In this document: positions 33,194 to 44,937 of the stretch, in pieces
How positions within the stretch are numbered: the first letter of the stretch is position 1
Layout: each line of letters begins with the position of its first letter
NCBI GenBank assembly: GCA_037893245.1
Contig: JBAIAA010000029.1
Coordinates: 744,001 to 808,000, forward strand
Reading direction: 5' to 3'
DNA from: Crossaster papposus
Taxonomy: Eukaryota > Echinodermata > Asteroidea > Velatida > Solasteridae
DNA length: 64,000 nucleotides
Made by a program: the position numbers and the translations under genes
The notes under the pieces: generated by a model
What the model was told of the DNA's origin: nothing
What the model saw: the letters and a program-made list of their open reading frames with translations, nothing else
The model's database searches: none

Positions 33194-33866
33194 CCTTAAA
33201 GGTAGGATACACCATTGGTAATTGCTTGAATTATCAGGAATAGGTGGATTTAAAGGTAAGATACACCATTGGTAATTGCTTGAATTGTCATGAATGGGTG
33301 AATTTAAAGGTAGGACACACCATTGGTAATTGCTTGAATTAACAGGAACGGGTGGATTTAAAAGTAGGATACACCATTGGTAATTGCTTGAATTATCAGC
33401 AACGGGTGGATGTGCAGGTAGGATACACCATTGGTAATTGCTTGAATTATCAGGAATGGGTGGATTTAAAGGTAGGATACACCATTAGTAATTGCTTGAA
33501 TTGTCAGGAATGGGTAGATTTTGAGAGTTGTATTTTATAGTAAATATCGTTTAACTGATCTGTGTCCGAAGTATTACAATCGTAGATGCCGAAAATAAAG
33601 CAGGAAAACGGCGTTCGTTTTCAACCGGCGCCAGGCAGTGGTTCGAATTTTGTTCTTGGTTATTTCGCAATCGCCATCTGGCGATCAAAAATTAATTTGT
33701 TTATACAATTCAATGTTTTGGAACAATTACAGGATATCTAGAGAAATCATTTTGCTGGATTCCTACAATAATTAGTTACTTTTAAATAACAAGATATTTT
33801 CTAATAATTCTGTAGTACAATTTTTTGACATCTGCAAATAGTGTATGATATAAACTTTAGGGCCTA
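33194..33866 (+). mobile_element. MITE with 54-bp minisatellite, copy 3
   Basis: Six 54-bp units at 33197-33522, giving a spurious in-frame 18-residue repeat (VGYTIGNCLNYQEW) because 54 is a multiple of 3. The common unique part is at 33650-33840, and the right end (GCAAATAGTGTATGATATAAA) is a decayed inverted copy of the unit start. It has more units than the homologous element at 893-1317, plus about 100 bp (33545-33645) absent there. Confidence 0.75.
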
Positions 33867-33954
33867 TACAAACATTTCAGGAAATCAAACTGCATTTTAG
33901 TACGTTTTTGTTTCTTATCCATCCTCTTTGTTCCGACACCTCTTCATTCCGACA

Positions 33955-34198
33955 CGTACCCTGTGTTTTGACACGTACCCTATATGTTCCGACACCCCCT
34001 GTGTTCCGACACCCACCTGTGTTCCGACACCCACCTGTGTTCCGACACCCACCTGTGTTCCGACACCCACCTGTGTTCCGACACCCACCTGTGTTCCGAC
34101 ACCCACCTGTGTTCCGACACCCACCTGTGTTCCGACACCCACCTGTGTTCCGACACCCACCTGTGTTCCGACACCCACCTGTGTTCCGACACCCATCT
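33955..34198. repeat. GTGTTCCGACAC minisatellite, copy 2
   Basis: About 12 near-identical 18-bp units CTGTGTTCCGACACCCAC. More homogeneous than the array at 1376-1707 and with a different last triplet, so the two arrays were homogenised separately. Confidence 0.95.
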
Positions 34199-34354
34199 GT
34201 TGCATTAGTGACTCGATCCCATGTGGTAACATGCGCGCGTGGATCTGTGATCGCAGTGCGTGTACTAGTCTTGCTCCAAGACCGAGCTGTTCATTTTTTC
34301 CGGGGCGCGCTTTCTCGAAGCCACCCATGCCACCTAGATTAGATACTAATTAGA

Positions 34355-35157
34355 TAGTATGCTTGCAATTAGCTTGTTCAGGTTGAGGAGTTTAATAATA
34401 ATTTGCAGTAGCATCTTATTCAGTGTATAAATAGTATTTAGTTTGATATTTTATGTGATTTTCCATTTTATTCATTTTGGTTTCTTGTATTTTCCGCTTA
34501 CTTTTTTGTTTGTTTTATTACATTATGCTAATTTAGTTTCAAGAAAAGAAAAAAAAACACTCAACTGGTATCTCATCTGTCAATGACTTCTGAGATACGA
34601 TATTTTTGTAAGACCGTATCGTGGCATTTTGTGTATAAACGCGCTGAGATGACGTTTTTGCTTGAACTCATTTGTTGTAATCGAGATACGACCTTATGAT
34701 TTTAATCAATTACGTCATAATGACGTAATACTTTTCAATAAAACTCTTGTGTAACAATGTATGAGTAAATCTTTAAAAAAATACACCCAAAAACTTATTT
34801 TTGACAAATTTGGCAGTTACAATGTTTTTTCACCCACACGACGGTGGTCTACCCAGACCCACTTCCTTGGTAGTTCGGTGGGCTAGTGAAAAATTCAGTA
34901 ACCTACCTGTAAGGGTTTAGATCAAAATGCGGTACAATTTAAAATTGTTATTGTCTTTTTGTATATTAAATAAATATCGGATCAAAATAAACTGAGTATA
35001 AACTTTTGTTTGTGTTTTTTGGCATGATTGTTGATAGCCTGGGAGCGCTCGATCTCGAGTAGTCTGGTGGGCTTCAGTGAGATTAGTATAGTATAAACTA
35101 CGGCGCACCACGGCGCAGGGTACTGCACATATGTGCACTATTCTCAGCCTTTCTTAT
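34355..35157. repeat. Duplicated block B, copy 2
   Basis: Partner of 10978-11791. Only about 110 bp separate it from the end of block A here, against 9.2 kb in the other copy. Confidence 0.85.
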
Positions 35158-35920
35158 GGCCCTGTCACACCAGAACGTTTTATGCCAACGCGTGAGTAGC
35201 GCGTAAAGAATAGTTGATACGCTGGCAAACGCTGAACTTTCATAGAAAAAAAGTCAAGTGGAACCGTGATTTTAGCGTGTCCATAACGCGTTGATAACGA
35301 GTTCATAGCGTTCGCCAGCGCGTGAGTAACGCGCTCGATAACTGATGAACAACTGCCCAGCGTGTGAGTAGCGCGTTTCAACGCGCGCTAGCGTACTGCA
35401 ACGACCGGGTGATTGTTTGTATAAATAACCGACGCGCTACTACAGTAATGGCCCTCTCACACCAGAACTTTTTATGCCAACGCGTGAGTAACGTGTTGGA
35501 ATTTCAGCAACACGCGGGTAAACGTTGACCAACGCTAACCCAGCGTTCGAAACACGCTGAGCGCGTTACCCACTCGCTGGGAAACGCTGTCACACGCTGA
35601 GGCAAAAATACATTTGTCAACATACCTAAAAATTCCAGCGTTTGGCAGCGTGTGACTGCACACGCTGGCGGCGCGCTAGAGGGTTGTTACTCACGCGTCG
35701 AACGCGCTAGACGAACGTTACCAATTGGTTATCAACGCGTTGGGGGCACGCCAGAAGTACGCTATCCCTCCAACCAGCGTGTCTTGAAGCGTTGGTCAAC
35801 GTTGGTCAGCGTATGTGTAACAACTATCTAGCGCGTTCAACGACTGCCTAACGACCAGGTAACGCGTTCAGTGTGTGCTAGCGTATTGAAAGCGTATTAC
35901 CCAGTGTGTTGGGATATCTG

Positions 35921-35928
35921 TATATATA
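35921..35928 (+). promoter_or_regulatory. TATA box of the Harbinger nuclease gene
   Basis: TATATATA about 57 bp upstream of the ATG at 35978; the spacing suits a short 5' UTR. Confidence 0.5.
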
Positions 35929-35977
35929 GGGTGCTGCTGGTACCTCTTCATCACTTCTACTGGATACAGCATTAAAG

Positions 35978-37242
35978 ATGGAGCTGGAACTGCTGCTCCA
36001 AGAAGATCTTGCTGTTCTCCAACATCACCATAACCTGCTAGAATTGGCACTTCACCAGGTCCAAACCAATAGGAGAAGGAGGAGAAGACGTCAGAGGAGA
36101 AGGTTCTGGGTCAGGCCATGGATTGGGAGGCGACGGCAGTTTGGCATGTACGGCCAGCTTCTGGTGGAACTCCGGAACGAGGACCAGGCCTCCTTCAAGA
36201 ACTTTATGCGGATGCCCCCTGAGATGTTCGACGAGGTGCTAGCCAGAGTGGGTCCAAGGATCACAAAGAAACATACTGCCTACAGGGAGCCGCTGGAGCC
36301 TGGCCTTAAACTTGCCTTGACTTTGCGTCATCTTGCCTCTGGAACCAAGTATGCCTCGATGAAGTTCGACTGGAGGGTCCCTCACAACACCATTTCAATC
36401 GTCGTCAGAGAAGTCTGCCAGGCCATCATCGACGAATACCTTCCAGAGGTGATGATCTGTCCAACCACTCCTGATGGATGGCGTGCCATTGCTGACAAGT
36501 TCTGGGAAAAGTGGAACCTACCCCATACACTTGGATGGAAAGCACGTTGCATGCCGGTGTCCTCGAAATAGTGGGTCCATGTACTACAACTACAAAGGAT
36601 TCTACTCCATTGTTCTGATGGCGCTTGTAGATGCGGACTACAAATTCCTCTGGGCAGATTTTGGTGGCGCTGGAGCAGCATCAGACGCTCAGATCTACAA
36701 CGAGTCTGAGTTGAAAGAATTGACTGAAGATGGTAGGCTAGGTTTTCCTGCACCAGATCCTCTTCCCAACGACAACCAGGATGTGCCCTACTTTTTCACC
36801 GGCGACGATGCCTTCGCTCTGCGATCCACTATGATGAAGCCCTACAGCCAATGAAAAGCGCATCTTCAACTACAGGCTTTCCAGAGCGAGGAGGGTAGTG
36901 GAGAATGCCTTTGGCATCCTGGCCAACAGGTTTCAAGTTCTGCTGACTACCATGCAGCATGACCCCGATACCGTAAAGCTGATTGTCAAAGCCTGTATGG
37001 TCCTGCACAACCAAATGAGGATCCGGTACCCAGGACTACAGAACAGGCAGCTTGACCGTGCCGAGAACCAGAACAGAGACTATGTCCCAGGAGCATGGAG
37101 AGAGGCACGGAACTTGGTGGACACCATAACAGTGACTGGCCACAACACCTCCACCAGGAAAGGCAAGAAACAAAGGAATCTCCTGAAGCACTGGGCCAAC
37201 GCTCCAGCAGGTTTAGTTCCTTGGCAAGACAGGATGATCTAG
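35978..37242 (+). pseudogene. HARBI1-like DDE nuclease, two frameshifts
   Basis: Transposase nuclease of a Harbinger element. The N-terminal part (35978-about 36530) has a basic stretch (TNRRRRRRRQRRR) and a helical domain (FMRMPPEMFDEVLARVGPRI, LALTLRHLASGTKYASM). The frame shifts at about 36530, just before [15 protein letters not shown], which bears the first catalytic Asp. The second Asp is in [20 protein letters not shown]. Another shift near 36850 leads to RARRVVENAFGILANRF with the catalytic Glu, and the frame ends at 37242. All three acidic residues are recognisable. The partner Myb-like protein of Harbinger elements is not present. The protein is disrupted, so the copy is inactive. 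Confidence 0.85.
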
Positions 37243-37465
37243 ATATCCAGATCACTCCTGGTTTTATGACGTTATTATGATGTTAATGGTATTCCATATG
37301 TGTATTATACTAAATGAACCATCAATTTGTCTGTTTTAATTTAAATATAGTTTTGTTTCATTATGATTTGTGACCGAAACTAATACCCCCCCCCTGAAAT
37401 TTCCCGTATAAATACATCAATATAGAAGTAAATAACAAGTTTGTACAATGTGTATGTAGTGTACC

Positions 37466-38180
37466 TAAAATATATGCTACTGTACATGTACTTACAAAAG
37501 GACTATAATATCCCGTGTTTAGCACAGGATATGGATGCACCCTAGATGGTTGTCCAGCAAGAAAATTAACCCCACATACCTGGAGAAAGGGGCACGAAAA
37601 CAAGATTGCAGGACGTTGAACGGATTGAAGAACCAAAGCGAGAGTCAAATAGAAAAGCACATTTAAATATAGCCCGTATAAATGTGGGTCAATACTGGTT
37701 TCTTGTATTATGTCAGCCACACAAAGTATGCAATGTGTCTTCAAAAGTTGATTTTGATGAATTGTTTACACTTTACCATGGAAGAAATAGGCCTAGCACT
37801 TTCACTAGCGATAGCCCTAGTCCATGTAGTCTATGGCCCCGTATGCACTACTACAGTCACTAAAGTAGACTCTGCTGTCGCTAGACCTTATTTTCTCTGG
37901 GTCATAGGTCATACATGTACATGTAAACGTAAAACAAACACTTGACCTTTTGACTTTTGTTGTGATTTCAATTTCATGAGTAGAATATAGAAACTGCGTT
38001 TGAACTTTGTCTTAAGAATGTAGTAATTTCTGTGCTCACTCACCCTAATCTTCGACCTGGTCGTCCTCCAAAGGGTCGTCAAAGGTTGCCTCGGGGAATT
38101 ACTAGCGGTTGATTAAGCACCAAAACTGCCGGTCCTGAAAACAGCTGAGTTGTCGGTCAGTTTTCCGGTTCTGGTAAGTT
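37466..38180. repeat. Duplicated block C, copy 2
   Basis: Partner of 12441-13186. After its end this copy runs into the TRIM fragment; the other copy meets the gypsy LTR. Confidence 0.85.
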
Positions 38181-38294
38181 CGTCCATTCATTACTATCTG
38201 GCTGTGGACAGCAATGACAGAATTGTCATCAGTTCACGGTCACAGACAGTAAATGTTGCTGATGGCAATGGTACTACACGGCGCACCATCAAAC

Positions 38295-39674
38295 CATGGA
38301 GCTATAAAGAGAAGGGGTTCGAACGATCCGCGCATACAAAAACACACGCGAAGCTACTGCGCATGTGATAATTATATGTTTCAGCGTTCACTACTTTAAT
38401 ACTTTAAATAAACTGCAATCGGGTTTTATGCACGGACGTGCGGCGTGGGAGTCCGCATACTAAGACCCCGTTCCCACTTGATCCTCCAATTGGGCGATCA
38501 GATCCGGCAATTGCCAAATTGCCGGATCAGATCCCCCAATTGGGGGATCCGATCCGGCAATTTGGTGAGTGGGAACGCTAACCGCAAAAAGGGCGATCAA
38601 GATCCAAAAGGGGGATCTTGGTCCTACTTTCGAGCAGGAAGGATAGAGATCCCCCAATTGGGCGATCAGATCCGGCAATTGCAGGAATTGGTGGATCAGG
38701 ATCAAGTGGGAACGGAAAGGTGGATCATGATCCACCAATTTGACCTGGTAACTTCTGACCAGCTGGGCATTTAGCGCGAAAAAATAAATATAAACCGCGC
38801 CAAAACATGAACTCCATACAGCATACGTACAGGGCGCTAGTTCCTTTTGTGACTGGCACACAGGCCGTGTACTTCGTGTTACAAAAGGAACAGTGTTGCG
38901 CTATGCATTGTGAGGGAACCTGAACTGTGTGTTCTATATGTATACGTTATAGCTTGCATTGCACATGCGCAGACATGGATTTCGATCGCGTTCTTTTTCA
39001 ATGTTGTAGCATCGGTTCCGTCCTCGTGTAGTTTCCTCTGCTGACAATTTCATTTAAATATCTGCGTTTTTCTTTCACTTAAGTTCAAAATATTTATATT
39101 AGATTGCTCATTTTTACATCCTGTAGGCCTATCATATTGGCATCAACTTCAACTGCCTTCGGAAGTATAGTTGCTGAGCCCGAAGTTGTGTTAATAACAC
39201 AGGCAAAATTACGGTGCAAAAGAAACGAATTCGATCGTCCATGTTGCCTGTTGACGTGTTGGCCAATAACCACGTACGCGTATTCAGCGAGTAAAAACAT
39301 GGCCGACAACGGGAACGGTAGTTATGGTAACATGCGCACGCGCACTAGACTGGTAGGTGACCTCGAGGTCCTGCACAGAGTGCGTCATTTCCGCCCAAAA
39401 AGGCGGATCAGGATCAAGTGGAAACGCGACTTGCGGTTTTGTTGCGGCTTGATCCTTTTTGGTGGATCTTGATCCGGCAATTCCGAGATCAAGTGGGAAC
39501 ACGGTCTAAGACCCAGCGAGACTTATCTAGGTCGTTATTCTGTTTGCACAGCAGTGTGAATTCTATAGGGTTGCGGTGGGCCAGACAATAGCTCCATGCT
39601 TCACTATTATTGGCGGATAATTGCCTTGGAAATTTCGGCGGGCCGTTCGAACTCCTTCTCTTTATAGCTCCATG
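38295..39674. mobile_element. hAT-like MITE inserted in the TRIM fragment
   Basis: Perfect terminal repeats CATGGAGCTATAAAGAG (about 31 bp with one mismatch) flanked by the direct repeat ATCAAAC at 38288-38294 and 39675-39681. The 7-8-bp duplication suggests a hAT relationship, which is inference. Without the nested element it is about 335 bp. Confidence 0.85.
38464..39506. mobile_element. Nested MITE with TAA target duplication
   Basis: Ends GACCCCGTTCCCACTTGATC and, inverted, GACCGTGTTCCCACTTGATC (18 of 20 match), flanked by TAA at 38461-38463 and 39507-39509. The subterminal parts repeat words such as GGCGATCAGATCCGGCAATT and GGATCAAGTGG many times in both orientations. The 3-bp target fits PIF/Harbinger-type MITEs. 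No coding sequence. Confidence 0.8.
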
Positions 39675-39910
39675 ATCAAACCCACCACCAATGGTCAACC
39701 AGTACAGCGCTGCAACGGTGTGTACACTGATAGCTCAAGTATCTATGTTGCAATGCATACTGGTACTAACACGGGTCATATTCACCACTATGACCCTTTC
39801 TCAAATGCATTGCACAGGGACTATACTGGCCCAACGGAATCACATTCACATCAGATGGGCAGCTGGCAGTGGCTGACTGGCACTCAGTCAAGATGTATCA
39901 CCAGGTGTGA

Positions 39911-40656
39911 TGCGACATTGCAATCAAACATGCTGCTTTTAACGCTGTGTCACAAAAACCGATAGTAAATATGTTTCACTTTGAAATTACTGGTGAAAGC
40001 TCTTATTTCAGCGAATTGATTTCTTCCGAACCGAAAGTATGGATGGATGATACATTTAGAAGCGTTCTTTTTTGTATATAAATCAATTAATAATAATAAA
40101 TATAAATCAATTTGGTATTGATGTAAAATATTACAATAAATTCATTTAGACTTCAAAGTTTAATGTTAACTGCCAAAGTGATGACCTATAATTATGAAGA
40201 TTGGAAATGCCGAGTCGACCTATGAAAACAAGAATTCAAAACCGACTTCCCTTTTGTGCAATGAATCTGGGGTATGCAGCAGCCATCTTGGAATTGTATG
40301 TTTTTGTCCACAACTCGTACGTAAACCTCTTTGAGCAAAGGATTGCACTGCTAAGATGGCTGGCATGCAAAGGGTCTGTAATAAAGGGCGTCAAGGGTTA
40401 CGTCTCCGTAAATTTAATTGTGTCTGCCAACAAGTGCCGTACGAGTACAACTTACTACAGTGTGTTAAAAAAAGGTGAACAAAAATAATTGAGTGTTACA
40501 CACATAATGTACAGCCAATATAGATAATATATGTATGGTATAGTATGAAAGATACACCTTTCCACTTTACAATGAGATATCAAATCTGATAATTATTGAC
40601 AGAGTTATGAGTAATTTCCCAAAAGACGTCAAATTGACCATGGGACCAAGTTTTCA
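39911..40656. other. Unassigned, AT-rich
   Basis: No gene seen; a plus-strand frame 40201-40488 has no recognisable features. Confidence 0.4.
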
Positions 40657-41022
40657 ATTCGAGCGATTCACAATACCTAGAAGCTGCCGTTGGAGGCGCA
40701 AATCCTGCTATACCCGCGTTGCATCATGGGAAAAAGTCGGCATCAGTTTGAAAAACGGTATTCATTTTGCATGAACTCATCAGTTTTTACGTCTTTTTTG
40801 ACGCGCACGATTAAAGTTCAAATTTTTTCTGCAAATAACAATGTTTTAATCATCGACGCTTCCGCATACATTTATGTTTGTGTTGTACCTCGCGTGAACA
40901 ATGAAGAATAGATATTTCACTACAGTATGATATACGAAAAAAGTCGACCGTAAAGTTTAAAAGTGGCTCTTTTGAGTCAAACGCTTGGTGGCGCACTGCA
41001 TTGTGAATCGCCCGAATTGTAG
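40657..41022. mobile_element. MITE with 21-bp terminal inverted repeats
   Basis: AATTCGAGCGATTCACAATA at the left and, inverted, AATTCGGGCGATTCACAATG at the right. The interior has no gene and the target duplication is not clear. Confidence 0.65.
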
Positions 41023-42327
41023 GCATTGTGACAAAGGTAGCCTACTAGCCTCTGTGTGGGTAACCTACACTGCAAGAACTGTCTTTAGCGAGTAAACCAA
41101 ATTTATGTTTGTAAACATGTTACGTACTAAACATGTTTAGCATCAAGATGAATAGGAATTGGACCCATTTGTTTATCTGCTAACCACCAACAGCTTGTCC
41201 ACATTGCAACACACATAGTATCCCAACAACATCGAAAAATTCGGTCCCATGTCAATTTGACCTTTCTTGGGGAATTACTCGTTACTTTGTCAAACATTAT
41301 CAGATTTGGACGATGTCTCATTTTATAAAGTGGATAGTTGTATCTTTTAAACCATACCTATGTTGGTTACACATTCTACGTGTGGCATTCCGTTGTATTT
41401 TGTTAACTTTTTTGACACACTGTATTAATCCACAGGGAAGAGTACGAAAGAACGTTTATTGTATTTCGTGTTGTTTTACTAAAATACAGCATTTCCTTTG
41501 AGCTAGACCGAGACGTAATGATGTCATAGCATGAGCTTTTCTATGGGAGTGAATTCGGGGTGCCAGACGACGTAGGGACATACATCCGTGTAAGTTTGTT
41601 GGGGTGGTGCTCATTATGCTAATAGTAATAGCCTAAAAGCTGGCTCGTTTCTTATTGGTCGGTCGTTGCGATGAAAACATATGTTTAGAGTCAGCGGTGA
41701 AAGGTTATAACATTAACACGGTCATGCTCAAAATATCGGAGATTATCCGACTAGTAGTTGATTCGTATAGAGTGATTTTAACGAAGGCTTTTGATGAATT
41801 GTACATTATGTAGGTTGGAACTGTCCACGGACTGTCTAGCTTGATTTTGTTCGTTTTGCTGGGTATGATTTGCTTGAATGTTGACAATGTTATGGTCAAA
41901 ACTATCTGTACATGTAGTTTATGTGCCTAACCGACGTATGTGTGCCAGCTAGCAGAATGGGGCTGCTGGCTACCTGAGAAATGATCGATTACCCATGCCT
42001 GTCGAAAAATTCAAACATCGTTTGATTATACTGAACGGTGTGTCCAACTGGGTCTACCCCTTTTAAACAACAGACTTCACTTTGTTTCAATTGTGTTTAT
42101 TATTAAATGTTTGTATAACAAATTAGACATTACATTTGATAATTACATTGTTGTTAATGCTAGACACACCGATGTTGTGAAGTTTCATCCCCAAAGAGCC
42201 AGGTGTAATGCTGCTCATCACTCTCTTTTTCATAGAATTTCCAGATAATGGGAGGCATTACCGACATATGTCCTAGACATGGTTGTTTTCAGGTTATCAT
42301 AATTTACAAACTCGCTTAGACAACATT
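41023..42327. other. Unassigned sequence
   Basis: No gene or known repeat recognised. Confidence 0.4.
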
Positions 42328-43097
42328 TATTATTATTATTATTATTATTATCTTCATTTTACCAGGGAGACCCATTCACATAAACTTGTGGTCTTCCATG
42401 GGGCCCTGGAAAATACAATTAAAATAATAAAACCTAAATAAAGTTTTAAATATACTTTAAAGTAGAATGTATACAAAACATAAAATGGTAAATCAATAAA
42501 CACAAGAACAACAAATTAAACAATATAACACAGAATTAAATAAAAGTACATGTAGAGTAAAATAAGTAAAATTCCTATAAGAAATACACACAAATATATA
42601 CGAGAATCAGAATAAAACTAATTCAAAATTTTGGAAAATCTGGCCAAAAAATAAAGGTTACGAATTGAAATAGTTAAAATATTACAATAAAATATACAGA
42701 TAAAACTGGGTGGGTTTAAACAATTAAATTGAAACAACGAAAATTAAAATAATTAAGAGCCAGAAGTTAAAAGACTTGTCTTCAGAAGTGATTTAAAATG
42801 TGATAAAGATGGCGCCGAACGAATTTCAGTACTCAAGGTATTCCATATTCTGGAGCAATTAATGATTGGACTGTGTTTGTAGCACTCCGTTTCATACTTT
42901 GGGATAACCAAATTATTAGCTGATGCTCCTCTTGTATTGTAATGGTGTGCATCTGAAAGTTGTGTTACGTTATTTGTTAAATACGACGGCGCAAGCCCAC
43001 GAGTACATTTAAACATATAGTTGGGTCCAAAACATAAGTTCCGTGACCATTCTCTGGCTAGGATGGTTTGACGATAGATTTGACTTCTATGGACCAT
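42328..43097 (-). mobile_element. 3' fragment of a LINE (RT C-terminus)
   Basis: The minus-strand frame 43097-42753 encodes a typical LINE C-terminal domain (MFKCTRGLAPSYLTNNV, HYNTRG, RIWNTLSTEIRSAPSLSHFK). The 3' UTR has GGGTCTCCCTGGTAAAATGA, and the element ends in an (ATA)n tail at 42328-42352. A related 3' end is at 54415-54485. The family differs from the CR1-like elements elsewhere in the window. Confidence 0.75.
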
Positions 43098-44769
43098 TTA
43101 TAAGGAAATTAGCCCCCCGGTCCCTCCCCAAAATCCCGGCATTTTTCGTTAGAGGGCCAAATCCAAGATGGCCACAGGCGCCATCTTGAAAAATTTACTT
43201 TTGAACCAGAGCACCTAGAATCATGTCTGAAGACACTTTTTCGGGTAAGTCGACCACGAGGATTCCCATTCCGACATTGGTTTGACAATATGACATCAAT
43301 TTGACCCAGAAATTCAAGATGGCCGCCGTCTGATAGAGGACAAACATATTTTGTTAAAGGGAACACCTAGAAACCTGAATGAACACAATTTTTTGTTGTT
43401 AAAGCGTTGCGCTGATGCAATTTATGAAGGTCTTGGTCAGCCGGATATGATGAATGGTTCTAGGAGTGAGCTCCTAATGGTATAAGGGCCATATCGGCTG
43501 GATTTTTATGTGGGTACAAACGTATTTAGCACAATGAAGGTCTGATTTATGTTTAACAATGCACATTTTCTTTTTAGTTTGTGTCTTCGCTGAATACACC
43601 AATCACCGTCACTACATAATCGTAGTGTTGGCACCAGATTAGTTTCTCTTTGTATAGTTTTGTATCACAAACATAATATTTTTTTCTGTTATTGTTTCCA
43701 GGTGATGCTGTGGTTTCAGTAGTTGTGTTGTGAATTGAGAAATATCAGTTACATTCTCCCTGGTAATATTGGGTAAATGGGGTAATATCGGGTGACTTCA
43801 ATTTAAATGTTGACCCCAAGTGGGCGTGATACACCTTGGCGAAACAATGTTGTCACTTTTTCGACATGAATGTTATGTGTTGGGTTTAGGGTGTTTTCGT
43901 ATAATTGTGTAATATTTATTTACTCCAAGTCTCAAAGAAACGAATTTGCCGAAAAGCCAATACACCAACTGTTCATACACAAATATCAATGTTTTGTATT
44001 CCTGTAAATATCCTTGTACCGCTGTAAATATAGATTTTCCCGGACGATATCGCAAAATGTGCACATTCATTTGTAAAAGATGCATTCAATTTCGAGCTGA
44101 TTTTCAGAACGACGTATGTCCGAGTCTCATTTTCGCAAAAACGAGCATTCAATTTTATTTTGTTTAATTCAAATAAATGAATGTGCTTAGCGTTTCATTT
44201 AAACAATTACAAACACACGATTGGGCTTTCGGTTTGACGTATGCGTGGCCAAATATTAAGAATGTGCACTCTATTTCGCAGCAAATCGATTTATTAATGT
44301 GTCACGGCCTGAATTGAATATTCTTTTTCATTTGTTATAATTTAAATTCGCATATTCTGCATTCAATTTCAAAAAGTATATATGGCTATACAATTCACGA
44401 TACAACTTGGATTAAATCATTAATAAATCAATGTATTGTGGGACTAATTGATCAATAATATGTTGGCTCTTTAACTTAAATGTATTTTCAACCCTAACCA
44501 TCCCAAATCTTTCAAATCATCTTTGCAAATTGCAGGATTTTGAAGGAATGAGGTCACTTGGAAGTTGATGCATCCGATGAATTTGCAGGATTTAATGCGT
44601 TTAGGGGTTTGCCACTGGGGATAATGCAGGATACAGGTCATAAGGCCTAATGCTGGATGAATTTGCAGGATTGGGGTTACTTAGGAATTTATCTAAATGA
44701 GGATTTTGGAGGATTGAGGTTATTTTGTTTTTGTAAATGACTTCTCTATCATTTTATCAGTTCAATTGT
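43098..44769. other. Unassigned with AAGATGGC words and degenerate motif repeats
   Basis: The AAGATGGC words at 43164 and 43315 resemble those at 6484-6650. The block 43975-44090 is a diverged inverted copy of 45340-45440 (CGGACGATATCGCAAAATGT). Degenerate GCATTCAATTTCG words recur through 44070-44360. No gene. Confidence 0.5.
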
Positions 44770-44937
44770 CTATCCATCAATAAACTGTCCACCAAGACAT
44801 GAATGGTTGATGTCCAGTATATTTTCTACATCTAAGTAGTCAGCGTCGTCAGCCTCAAAGGCATCGATGAGACGATTTCGATCAACATCCGAGACTCGTC
44901 TGTATTCTGTACTCGACTCGGAAATTTTAGGGGGCAT
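44770..44937 (-). pseudogene. Short transposase-type helix-turn-helix fragment
   Basis: A 55-residue frame starting MPPKISESSTEYRRVSDVDR with a second block RLIDAFEADDADYLDVENIL and DINHSCLGG. Its layout (dR-x-R-lidaFe...dyl-x-v...iLgIN) resembles the N-terminal DNA-binding domain of Tc1/IS630-like transposase-derived proteins. It ends at a stop before any catalytic region. The assignment rests on pattern only. Confidence 0.45.

Larger units (their letters stand above)
35158..37465 (+). mobile_element. PIF/Harbinger transposon, right end missing
   Basis: Starts TGGCCCTGTCACACCAGAAC immediately after TTA, where block B breaks off. A second left end, TGGCCCTCTCACACCAGAAC preceded by TAA, lies at about 35450, so two elements or a tandem left end are present. 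The 800-bp leader is packed with ACGCGT, AACGCTG and GCGTTG words, like subterminal transposase sites. No inverted copy of the left end was found before block C resumes at 37466. Confidence 0.75.
38186..39910 (+). pseudogene. C-terminal fragment of a TRIM-NHL gene split by transposons
   Basis: The first part, 38186-38294, encodes YYLAVDSNDRIVISSRSQTV then a TIKP end. The reading resumes at 39675 with KPTTNGQPVQ, VYTDSSSIYVAMHTGTNTGH and HHYDPF. After one small shift it reads LYWPNGITFTSDGQLAVADW and HSVKMYHQV, then TGA at 39908-39910. These are NHL-type propeller repeats; the ending parallels the TRIM at 3370-5376 (VILYHRV), but it is a different paralogue. RING, B-boxes and coiled coil are absent, so only the gene's tail is here, interrupted by a 1380-bp insertion (38295-39674). 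Confidence 0.75.

Noticed and set aside
33352..33540. Protein with 18-residue repeats (VGYTIGNCLNYQEW)
   Set aside because: The 54-bp minisatellite unit is a multiple of three, so a frame stays open by chance; the unit varies freely and other copies are interrupted.
41127..41321. Minus-strand frame ending PIPIHLDAKHV, reminiscent of a frame of the Harbinger nuclease (PIHLDGKHV)
   Set aside because: The similarity is to an out-of-frame reading at the shifted site; nothing else in the frame matches a DDE nuclease.
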